From an uncultured Clostridia bacterium (lineage in GTDB: Bacteria; Bacillota; Clostridia; Oscillospirales; Acutalibacteraceae): 35,172 nucleotides of DNA. The stretch's first letter is position 1. Each line of letters begins with the position of its first letter. Below, in pieces: positions 8,636 to 16,700 of the stretch. The notes beneath the pieces were generated by a model that saw nothing but the letters and a program-made list of their open reading frames with translations, was not told the origin of the DNA and made no database searches. The DNA is taken from assembly GCA_947166135.1 (NCBI GenBank), contig CAMVDB010000002.1:78189-113360 (forward strand). The letters are read 5' to 3'. Made by a program: the position numbers and the translations under genes.

Positions 8636-9313
8636 ATGAAATACCCTAATGCTGCAAAAGGTGTGAAGCGTATCTTCACCGCTGAGATCCTTGGCTTGAT
8701 CTCCTCGATACTGCTGGTCGTTGGCTTTATCTTGATGATCCCGGCCGTCCTCGTTGCTAAGAACGGCGCTGAAGGTATGGAAGGTGCCGCGATCGGCGCC
8801 ACTGTGGCGATGGGCGTGTTCGTTCTCATTGCGGGCGTGCTCTCCATTATCGCGTTCATCATGAACATCGTCGGTATTAACAATGCCTCCAAGGATGAGG
8901 AGAACTTCAAGAGCGCTCTGCTCTTTTTGGTTCTCGGTCTGGTTGCCAAGGCTGCTTCGATCACTATCGGACGTTTTGTCAAGGATGCCACTGTTGCGAC
9001 CGGTATGCTGGACACTGCAGCAAACCTGCTGAACATCTTCGTCACCATCTTCGTGATCAGCGGTATCGTTAAGCTGGCTGACCGTCTGAACCGCGGTGAC
9101 ATCAGCGCCAAGGGCACCAATGTACTGAAGATCTTAATCGCTGTCAACGTTCTTTCCCTGATTGCAAGCTTTATCGCTTCCGTCATGGGCGGTCCTGTAG
9201 CAAGCGGTGTAACACTCGCTCTCGCTATCGTTTCCGCTGTTCTGAGTGTGGTACAGTACATCATGTACCTCTCTCTGCTCAGTAAGGCAAAGAAGATGCT
9301 TGCTGAATCTTGA
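8636..9313 (+). CDS. Hypothetical polytopic membrane protein
   Basis: 225 residues with about six predicted transmembrane helices (roughly 18-42, 52-82, 93-113, 128-150, 160-185 and 192-215), joined by short charged loops such as NNASKDEENFKS. No signal peptide, catalytic motif or transporter signature is evident and I do not recognise the family. AAAGGAG lies upstream of the ATG. It has its own promoter and terminator, so it stands alone. Confidence 0.75.
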   Translation: MKYPNAAKGVKRIFTAEILGLISSILLVVGFILMIPAVLVAKNGAEGMEGAAIGATVAMGVFVLIAGVLSIIAFIMNIVGINNASKDEENFKSALLFLVLGLVAKAASITIGRFVKDATVATGMLDTAANLLNIFVTIFVISGIVKLADRLNRGDISAKGTNVLKILIAVNVLSLIASFIASVMGGPVASGVTLALAIVSAVLSVVQYIMYLSLLSKAKKMLAES

Positions 9314-9331
9314 TTTAGCTGAATTAAGTTG

Positions 9332-9359
9332 AAACAGCCGCGTCACAGCGGCTGTTTTT
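9332..9359 (+). terminator. Rho-independent terminator
   Basis: AACAGCCGC / GCGGCTGTT stem with a six-base loop and a T5 tail, 20 bases after the membrane protein stop. Confidence 0.85.
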
Positions 9360-9389
9360 GCTATTCCGATATATAACTGGAGGCTATGA

Positions 9390-10169
9390 ATGAACCATAC
9401 CGAACGCAGATTATACCTGATCCGTGAATTACAGAAGGAGGATCGCTGTTTCGACCGCTATGTGCCTGAGCAGATGTCTCCTCTTGAACAGAAACAGCTG
9501 TTGCGTGCATTGATGAATGTTCGGATGCCCTCGCCGATAAGCAACGAGTATCTGCGCGTTCAGGATGAATATCTGAGCGTAGAGATCGCCGGAAAGAGTA
9601 TCGTCAGTATCAATGATCTGGAGCCCGTAGAAGATGACCTCTACCTCTGGCAGGGCGATATCACCACTCTCTCGTGCGACGCGATCGTCAACGCCGCTAA
9701 TTCACAGATGCTCGGCTGTTTTCAACCACTGCATAACTGCATCGACAACTGCATCCACAGCGCGGCGGGGCTGCAGCTGAGGAACAAGTGTTATGAAATC
9801 ATGAGCGAGCAGGGGCACGAGGAGCCGACAGGTCAGGCGAAGATCACGCCCGGCTATAACCTTCCGTGCAAATATGTGTTGCACACGGTCGGGCCGATCG
9901 TCAGCGGTAGATTGAACGAACGGCACTGTGAACTGTTGAAAAGTTGTTACCTCTCCTGCTTGAAGCTCGCAGAAGAAAACGGCTGTAAAAGCATAGCGTT
10001 GTGCTGTATCTCCACAGGCGTGTTCGGATTCCCGCAGCGCAAGGCGGCTGAGATCGCCGTATCAACTGTCAAAGAGTACAAAAAAACAACAAGCAGCGAT
10101 ATCAAGGTCATCTTTAATGTATTCAAGGATGACGATCTCGAAATATACCAACATTTGCTTAGAGGATGA
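9390..10169 (+). CDS. Macrodomain protein-ADP-ribose hydrolase, zinc type
   Basis: Removes ADP-ribose from modified proteins. The N-terminal helical part (1-80) is followed by the macrodomain: GDIT, IVNAANSQMLG (99-109) and the downstream CISTGVFGFP loop that holds the distal ribose and phosphate. The insert GCFQPLHNCIDNCIH (109-123) is the mark of the zinc-binding macrodomain class first studied with Sir2-like (SirTM) operons in staphylococci and streptococci; C110, H115 and C117 are the likely metal ligands. No sirtuin, GcvH-like or lipoate ligase gene is adjacent here. Instead it is four bases from an esterase gene and seems to lead a three-gene operon. The start is set by CTGGAGG six bases upstream. 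Confidence 0.92.
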   Translation: MNHTERRLYLIRELQKEDRCFDRYVPEQMSPLEQKQLLRALMNVRMPSPISNEYLRVQDEYLSVEIAGKSIVSINDLEPVEDDLYLWQGDITTLSCDAIVNAANSQMLGCFQPLHNCIDNCIHSAAGLQLRNKCYEIMSEQGHEEPTGQAKITPGYNLPCKYVLHTVGPIVSGRLNERHCELLKSCYLSCLKLAEENGCKSIALCCISTGVFGFPQRKAAEIAVSTVKEYKKTTSSDIKVIFNVFKDDDLEIYQHLLRG

Positions 10170-10173
10170 AACA

Positions 10174-10857
10174 ATGAATACCGCCATGAATATTGACAAA
10201 AAAACGATAGACATCTTCAAAGCAGAGAGTCCCGATGCTCCGCTGGTGATCCTCAATGCATATACGAGGAGCGGGGGAGAGGTCATTCAAAAATGCAGAA
10301 TGCTCGGATGCCTCGACTTCACCCTTGCTGAGATCACGAATCTTGACTGGAATAACACGTTATCTCCGTGGAAAGCCGATCCGATCAATCAAGGTGACGC
10401 TCCGTTCGGCGGTCAGGCGGATGAATATCTCGATTCGTTGTTGAACAGGATCATTCCTGCCGTGAAGAACGAGCTGAACGGCGAGCCTCGATATGTGATT
10501 CTTGTCGGCTATTCATTGGCGGGACTTTTCGCGCTCTATGCCGCTGCGGAGTGCGACGCTTTCCGTGCGGTCGCCTCCTGCTCCGGTTCGATGTGGTATC
10601 CCGGTTTCAAGGAATACATTATGTCCCGTAATCCGTCAAAGCTTCCGCGGGCTGCCTATTTTTCCCTCGGTGATCGTGAAGCGCGCACCGGCAATGAAAT
10701 CCTGCGTACTGTGGAGGAATACACGCGCGAGATATCGGAGTTCTTAGCCGAGAACGGCGTCAGAACCATATTCGAGCTGAATAAGGGCAACCATTTTCAG
10801 CAGCCTGCCCTGCGTACAGCGAAGGGGATCCATTGGATTTTAGATCATTCGGAATAA
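10174..10857 (+). CDS. Alpha/beta hydrolase, putative esterase
   Basis: A 227-residue cytoplasmic alpha/beta hydrolase with nucleophile elbow GYSLAG (S114), probable acid D167 in SLGDREA and histidine H207 in KGNHFQQP, matching the order of a Ser-Asp-His triad. It resembles the small Fes/IroE/EsD-like esterases; the substrate is unknown. Start 10174 was chosen because GAGGATG is just upstream and overlaps the macrodomain stop; a longer in-frame reading would run into the macrodomain gene. The tight spacing suggests cotranscription. Possible links include ester-linked ADP-ribose or its derivatives, but that is speculation. Confidence 0.85.
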   Translation: MNTAMNIDKKTIDIFKAESPDAPLVILNAYTRSGGEVIQKCRMLGCLDFTLAEITNLDWNNTLSPWKADPINQGDAPFGGQADEYLDSLLNRIIPAVKNELNGEPRYVILVGYSLAGLFALYAAAECDAFRAVASCSGSMWYPGFKEYIMSRNPSKLPRAAYFSLGDREARTGNEILRTVEEYTREISEFLAENGVRTIFELNKGNHFQQPALRTAKGIHWILDHSE

Positions 10858-10890
10858 TGATACAAACAGTTATATAAAGGAGGTGAGTTC

Positions 10891-11766
10891 ATGCATGATA
10901 TCTGGAACCCGTGGCACGGATGCAAAAAGTGCAGTGAAGGCTGCATGAACTGCTATATGTTCTTTCTCGATGAACAGCGCGGCAAGAACGGCGCTGATAT
11001 CTATCGCACCAAGTCCGGCTTTCGTTATCCGCTCTCGAAGGATAAGCTCGGTCGATACAAGATCCAAAGCGGAGAACAGCTCCGCGTCTGCATGACCTCC
11101 GACTTCTTTCTGGAGGAAGCGGACGCCTGGCGAGATGAAGCATGGGGCATCATCCGTCAGCGACCCGACGTTGCGTTCTTCCTGCTTACGAAGCGCCCCG
11201 AGCGTGTCCGCGACTGTCTGCCTTACGATTGGGGAGAGGGATGGGAGAATGTATTCTTCAATGTCAGCTGTGAGAACCAAAAGCGTGCCGACGAACGTAT
11301 CCCGCTTTTACTGGAGCTTCCCTTCAAGCACAAGGGCATCATGTGCGCACCTTTCATCGGCGAGATCACGATCGAAAAGTATCTTTCAATGGGTCAGATC
11401 GAGCAGGTGCTCTGCGACGGCGAGAATTACGCCGGAGCCCGCCCCTGCCACTATGAGTGGGTGAAGCGCCTGCGCGACGAATGTGCGCGTTATGATGTGA
11501 CCTTCGTTTTCTGCGGTACGGGTCGCCGCTTTGTCAAGGACGGCAGAATGTACCGTATCGAGAGCAGTGAGCTGCAGTCTCAGCAGGCGTACAAATCCGG
11601 CTTGAGCTATCAAGGGAAGCCTATTGACTTCAAGTTGAGTAACCTCCTCGGTATACCGATATCCGACGAGAGGCGTTATCAGCCGTATTTCGGGGAGAAG
11701 TGTCAAACCTGCGGCATGAAGCCCATCTGCAACGGCTGTACCCGCTGCGGTAAATGCGAGCCGTGA
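10891..11766 (+). CDS. DUF5131 (phage Gp37/Gp68) family protein
   Basis: The N-terminus WNPWHGCKKCSEGCMNCY has four cysteines (C11, C14, C18, C21), typical of the Gp37/Gp68 family, often annotated as radical-SAM-like. LLTKRPERV and the central CGENYAGARPCHYEW-like segment (here CDGENYAGARPC) also match. The C-terminus adds a second cysteine cluster (C271, C274, C280, C283, C286, C289) that could bind another Fe-S cluster or zinc. The biochemical reaction is not known. AAGGAGG precedes the ATG, 33 bases after the esterase, so it probably closes the macrodomain operon. Confidence 0.85.
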   Translation: MHDIWNPWHGCKKCSEGCMNCYMFFLDEQRGKNGADIYRTKSGFRYPLSKDKLGRYKIQSGEQLRVCMTSDFFLEEADAWRDEAWGIIRQRPDVAFFLLTKRPERVRDCLPYDWGEGWENVFFNVSCENQKRADERIPLLLELPFKHKGIMCAPFIGEITIEKYLSMGQIEQVLCDGENYAGARPCHYEWVKRLRDECARYDVTFVFCGTGRRFVKDGRMYRIESSELQSQQAYKSGLSYQGKPIDFKLSNLLGIPISDERRYQPYFGEKCQTCGMKPICNGCTRCGKCEP

Positions 11767-11916
11767 CAACCCGCATCTAACGACGACACTATCGGTAAAA
11801 TGGTAAAAACATATGGGTGAACAAAAATTCAGTGTTTGTTTTCATCATCGATCTAATTATTCATCGGTCTAACTGAACTTCGTATACCGTGGTATATTCT
11901 TGATGTTAGAAAAGAC

Positions 11917-11951
11917 AAACGGCTTCAGAACGAATTCTGAAGCCGTTTTTT
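11917..11951 (+). terminator. Rho-independent terminator of the macrodomain operon
   Basis: A 12-14-bp stem (ACGGCTTCAGAA / TTCTGAAGCCGT) with a CGAA loop and a T6 tail. It lies 150 bases after the DUF5131 stop. Confidence 0.85.
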
Positions 11952-11953
11952 GG

Positions 11954-12004
11954 TACAATTATTCTTAAACGGACTTATCATACAATTATTCTTAAACGGA
12001 CTTA
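11954..12004. repeat. Tandem duplication, two 24-bp copies
   Basis: The same 24 bases (starting TACAATTATTC, ending CGGACTTA) occur at 11954-11977 and 11981-12004, separated by TCA. They lie between the operon terminator and the tRNA-Trp terminator, just outside the element's left junction. No function can be assigned. Confidence 0.85.
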
Positions 12005-12013
12005 ACATAAAAC

Positions 12014-12048
12014 AAAAAGTAGCAGTAACAAAATCCGTTACTGCTACT
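12014..12048 (-). terminator. Terminator of tRNA-Trp
   Basis: On the minus strand a perfect 12-bp stem (AGTAGCAGTAAC / GTTACTGCTACT, loop GGATTTT) is followed by TTTTTGTTTT, five bases beyond the tRNA 3' end. Confidence 0.9.
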
Positions 12049-12053
12049 CGAAC

Positions 12054-12129
12054 TGGCAGGGGCAGAAGGACTTGAACCCTCGGCACGCGGTTTTGGAGAC
12101 CGCTGCTCTACCAACTGAGCTATACCCCT
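12054..12129 (-). tRNA. tRNA-Trp (anticodon CCA), complete
   Basis: A 76-nt cloverleaf with an encoded CCA end. The acceptor stem AGGGGTA pairs with TGCCCCT (one G-T pair). The D arm is GCTCAGTTGGTAGAGC, the anticodon loop CTCCAAA and the T arm AGGGTTCAAGTCCTT. It has its own promoter (12193-12221) and terminator (12014-12048). It is the attachment site of the mobile element: the 38 nt from the anticodon loop to the 5' end are duplicated at 34577-34614. In this model the 3' half is chromosomal and the 5' half came with the element. Confidence 0.97.
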
Positions 12130-12130
12130 A
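12092..12130. repeat. attL: left 39-bp direct repeat in tRNA-Trp
   Basis: These 39 bases are identical to 34577-34615. They begin with TTTGGAG, the seven-base anticodon loop flanked by the inverted stem GCGGT/ACCGC, the usual architecture of a tyrosine recombinase core site with a 7-bp overlap. They run to one base past the 5' end of the tRNA. Confidence 0.85.
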
Positions 12131-12192
12131 AATATTGAGTTGAACGAGTGGGTGTCGCATAAACGTGCGGCACTTTCTTTCGTGCGAGGATA

Positions 12193-12221
12193 AGTATACC
12201 ATCGAACGTGTGAAAAGTCAA
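12193..12221 (-). promoter_or_regulatory. Promoter of the intact tRNA-Trp
   Basis: On the minus strand: TTGACT, 17 bases, TATACT, 64 bases upstream of the tRNA 5' end. The flanking bases (for example the CACTTTCTTTCGTGCGAG block at 12171-12188, plus strand) are shared with the displaced promoter at 34700-34728. By the insertion model this promoter belongs to the element. Confidence 0.8.
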
Positions 12222-12692
12222 GACATTTTTGCAAAGTGTGTCGCTTTTGCCGAACGATTCTACATACTTGCGCAGGACGTGTGTCGGATATGGCGAAATA
12301 CACGTCCGATACATCATTTTTGCACGCAAGTCCTCTGTTTCAAACGCATTTCGACATTTTCTCTTCGTGCGGCTAATCTGCGGCTGAAGTGATATTCACG
12401 GAACGTGTTTTAATGACAGATAATCATCATGCTTCAATGGTTAAGACTATTCAGAATACTGTAAATAGTTTTTATTACCGAAATAGCTTTCAAGTAGTAA
12501 GAGGTAATAGGAAAAATTTTCAAAAATGACGCGATTATCGCTCTGAAAGGTTCAAAAAACTGTTTGGGTAGTGGTAATTGAAAAACCAATATGTTACAAT
12601 CAAACAGGTTTATTTTACATCATGACCGATCCCGTACAGGGAGAGGAAATACGGCGATCTTATTTGATAAGATCGCACCAAGGGGTGAAACG
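12222..12692. other. Non-coding left end of the element
   Basis: About 470 bases between the tRNA promoter and the AraC-type gene. The short frames here lack ribosome binding sites. A TACAAT box near 12593 might serve the regulator gene, but no good -35 box stands at the right distance. I see no riboswitch, hairpin terminator or further repeat. Confidence 0.5.
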
Positions 12693-13691
12693 ATGGGAGT
12701 CAAAAAAGTCAGTCATTTGGACGAGCATGAGCTGCTGGACAACGACCGCGAAAAGCGCGTCGAGCTGCTGCTCGAGGACGGTGAGGGACGGATCATTTCC
12801 TACCATCCGTTTAAGAGCATGCAGATCATCTTTTATGATATTTATTCACCGGAGCTGCCTGATCTGTGGAAGCTCGGCTTTCGCCGCGGAGACGGCGGGC
12901 GTTACCTGCGCACGCTGATCTGCAAGCACGGCAGCTGCGAATTTACGGTAAACGGCAAAAAGAATATCCTCCCTGCGGGGCAGATGATGATGGACTACAG
13001 CGTCGGCGACGACCGCAGCTTTGATTTCACGACTGCCCGCTTCACAGGCGTCGAGATCACGATGCAGGTGGACACGCTGGTGGAGGAAAGCCCCATGTTC
13101 CGCATGCTGCGCGTGGTGATCGAGTCGATGGGACTGCCGGAGGAGGATATCTTCGACGCGGACGGTTACTTGTTTGCTTATTCCAAGTCGACCGATCAGA
13201 TTCTCGATAAGCTGCTTGAAGCGGGCTTCGAGAACAAGGCGGGCATCGTCATCCTCGCCGCGACCGTCGAGATCGGTCATAACCTCGGGTCTGACTTGAA
13301 AAGCAAACAGGACGGTCAGCTCAGCAAAAAGCAGAAGCAGATCGCCGCGGACATCTACCGCTGTCTGACCGATGACTTCGGCACGAAGTACACGGCGGCG
13401 CAGTTCGGCGAGAAGTACGGGTTGAGTGATACCACCGTTAAGAAGTATTTCAATCAGGTGTATGGCTACGGCTTCAAGGAGTATCAGATCAAGGTGCGCA
13501 TGGAGTGGGCAGCGGACAGGCTGGTGGAGACCAACATGAAGGTCGGCGATATATCCGACCGCGTCGGCTACGCGATGCAGACGAAGTTCACTAAACTTTT
13601 TAAGCAATACTACGGCATGACCCCGCTGGAGTACCGCCGCAGGCACAGACAGAATAAGATCGCCGAAACGAACAACGGTGATCGGATATAG
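12693..13691 (+). CDS. AraC-family transcriptional regulator
   Basis: 332 residues. The N-terminal part (to about 225) is an unassigned sensing domain with a cupin-like stretch (RTLICKHGSCEFTVNGKK, then LPAGQMMMDY). The C-terminal 95 residues form the double helix-turn-helix of AraC regulators: FGEKYGLSDTTVKKYFNQVYG, then VGDISDRVGYAMQTKFTKLF and the closing YYGMTPLEYRRR. Start 12693 is preferred over an upstream in-frame ATG at 12591 because AAGGGGTG lies seven bases before it. The gene ends 25 bases before the giant protein gene and in the same direction, so it probably controls or is cotranscribed with that cargo operon; its ligand is unknown. Confidence 0.88.
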   Translation: MGVKKVSHLDEHELLDNDREKRVELLLEDGEGRIISYHPFKSMQIIFYDIYSPELPDLWKLGFRRGDGGRYLRTLICKHGSCEFTVNGKKNILPAGQMMMDYSVGDDRSFDFTTARFTGVEITMQVDTLVEESPMFRMLRVVIESMGLPEEDIFDADGYLFAYSKSTDQILDKLLEAGFENKAGIVILAATVEIGHNLGSDLKSKQDGQLSKKQKQIAADIYRCLTDDFGTKYTAAQFGEKYGLSDTTVKKYFNQVYGYGFKEYQIKVRMEWAADRLVETNMKVGDISDRVGYAMQTKFTKLFKQYYGMTPLEYRRRHRQNKIAETNNGDRI

Positions 13692-13716
13692 ATCGAACAA
13701 CAAAAGGAGGAACATT

Positions 13717-16700
13717 ATGCACAACCCATTCCGTATGCTGAAGCGCGGCAGCTTTTCCGTCATATCGCTGGTACTGGTTCTGACGATCCTGATGTCGACC
13801 ACCGCTTTCGCTGTCAGCACCTTTGACCTTTCGCCCACCGCGGCGGATAACGATATCGCCGCGACAGGAGAGGATACCCCCGCTCGCAAGCGGTTCATAG
13901 GTAAGATTACAAACCTCAATGAGGAGTCCTCAGGTAGCTTTAATTACGGCTTCCGAAGCATTGTTGCCGGCGGCACGGGACGTGACGCTTCGTCCGTCAG
14001 CGCACTTTCGAGCTCTTTGACGGGCTCCTTTTCAGCTGAGCTGACGCACAGCGCGGGCGGTACCGTGACGGGCTATATGGATAACTCTGTGGATTTCCGT
14101 CTCATGCTGCGGCGCAATCATGCCGGAGTTAATGAGACGATCAAGAGAGATTCCATCCATATCTATCAGCTGCTTGACGGCGACGTCAAGGGTGAGGAGA
14201 TCACAAGCTATTTTACGGTCAGCTATACGGACGCTATCGCCAGCTCAGTAATCGGGGCAGTAGACGACACTACCGACGGCTACGGTTATATCGACGGGCT
14301 GAATACCTACACCGGCGATATTTATATCGAAGCGCAGTCATACGTGCGCGATTCCTATACCGATATCGTCTTTGTGAACGCTGAGGATTCAACCAACAGC
14401 GGCAGCATTACCATTACGACGAATGAATACGGCTGCATTGCTCCGGGAACGGGTACACGCTATTACTACCAAAGCCAGAACTACAGCGGCTCGACCGAGA
14501 ACATCCGCATTGCGTCCGGCGCAAACTATACCGCGACCTACAACGGCTCGGACAAAAATCTGCGCATGGCGCAGCTGATCTATAAGGCGCAGGACGGCAG
14601 CAGTGTGATCCGGACCTATACTGCCGAGAACAACAGCCTTACTTTCACCCTACCCGAATATCTTCCGCGTGAGACCAGCAGCCGCGCTAAGGTGTATTTC
14701 TACTTTTCCGATACGACCTATACACCTGCCGAGCCCTCGGACGGCACTGATTACACCGTTACCGTCAAAGCACATTATCCCGACGGCTTTGACAACGCGA
14801 ATTATCAGACGATCGAGTATTACGCAGATACGTCGAGTGATACCCCGACTCAATCGTCAAAGATCGCGGACGGCGGTTCATACACCTTTACGATCCCGAC
14901 CGCAGATTATACCCCGACTTTCAACGTCAAGGATTCGCGCGATACCTCGGCGAACGTCGTCAGCGTGACGGCTGTCAAGGTCACGGCGGGCGGAGCAGAT
15001 CTGACGCAGGAGTTCTTCGGTGGTCAGAAGTATTATCAGTACTTCCTCGAGAGCACCAAGACCGGCGTGTTCGGCTTCTTTGAGCTGCAGAATGTTACCG
15101 GCGATATCACCATCGACGTGACCTACGGCGCGCCGTTCACCGGCACGCTGGCGGACTACGGCAGTAAAACCATGCACGTCGCGAACTTTGTTGTCAAGGG
15201 TGACGCGAGTCACGAGTCCACGGTGGGTAACAGCTATACGGATGATCCCTCCGCCCACGGATATATCAACCGTTATCTGCTCTATGACGGCACAGGAACC
15301 TACAGCGACTCTTTCCCCGACGGCAATTACATCGGCAGACGCTCTTATTCCGGCTACGACAGCTTCCTCGACGGATGCCAGCACGCGATGTATTATCCCG
15401 CGAACAACTATGATTTTTATATCACACCGTTCTCATACATCAGCGACGTCAAGGTGTATAACGAAAACGGCACCGAACTGGATATCAGCAGCTTTTGTAC
15501 GAATAATCCGGTAGGTCAGCCGAGAGGCGGCAGTTATAACAGCGTTAAGCTGGATACGGATCATACGGATTTCATCAACGCAAGAGGAACGGTCGTCATC
15601 ACCTACAAGAAGCTGGATTATAACCACATCAAGGGCAGCGTCAGCTTTCTGAACGATAAAGCGGATGTTGACAGCGCGGCTGCAACCTGTCTGACGGCAA
15701 AGAACAGCAGCAACAATTCTTATTCCGCCTTCCTGAACAGCGCGAAAACCGGAATGACTTACGTTATCTCACAGGCGTATACCGCGAACAGCTTCGAGGG
15801 CTATTACGCTGACTTTGACGGAGCCGACTATGACAGGATTGATATTCAATATGCCGGCAGCAACCAAAACGATAGGGTGCTTTTTAAAGAAATCAAGATC
15901 TATGCGTTGGATGAAAACGGTGAAAAGACCGATACCGACGTCACTGCTCGGTTCAATATCACTTATTCCAATATCACCAATAACAGCAATAACATTGCGA
16001 CGGTCACCGGACTGAAAGATTATCACGGCGGTATCTACATCGACGTGAAGGCGTATTACTCTCATACTAAGACGCAGATCAATGTAATCACCGATTCTGA
16101 TAATCCCCGTACAGGCACGGTGAAATTGGAGGGTACCGGTACTCCTAAGGGATTTTTCAGACAAAGCAACAGTTTTAGCGCTAATTCGATCACTTTAAAC
16201 AGCAGTACCGACAGCACGTCGGATTATTATATCAGCTCCAACGGCTCCTATCAAATCACCTACAGCGGAAACGATAAGCTCAGCGACGGCACGATCGTCC
16301 GCAAGCTCCGTCTCGCGGTGCTGACCTATCAGGACGAGAACGGCGATTACGTCAAGGTGCCGTTCCAAGCCGTGGACGGCGTGATCAACATGACGATGGG
16401 CGAGTACTATCGCTACAACAATGCCGCCACCACCTCGCTCGATATCTACTTCAACGATACCGACACCGACCCGACCGCGGGACAGTATGATTATCGTCCG
16501 TTCAAGTGGAATATCGACACGACCGTCGCCGGCGCGGACACAAACGAGAACGCAAAGCCCCTGACGACCATCACCGGCAGGCTCGCGAGCCCCGTGTCCA
16601 GTACCTATACTGTCACCAACACGAACTTTGACGGCGTGGTGAAGTATCAGAATGAGGGCGACGAGAAGGTCACCGTCACGCTCGGCGGCGATAACTCGCC

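Noticed and set aside
12591..12692. Longer N-terminus for the AraC-type regulator
   Set aside because: The upstream ATG has no ribosome binding site, while AAGGGGTG precedes the ATG at 12693.
13678..13716. Upstream start of the giant protein
   Set aside because: It overlaps the regulator gene and lacks a ribosome binding site; AAAGGAGG and the signal peptide fit 13717.
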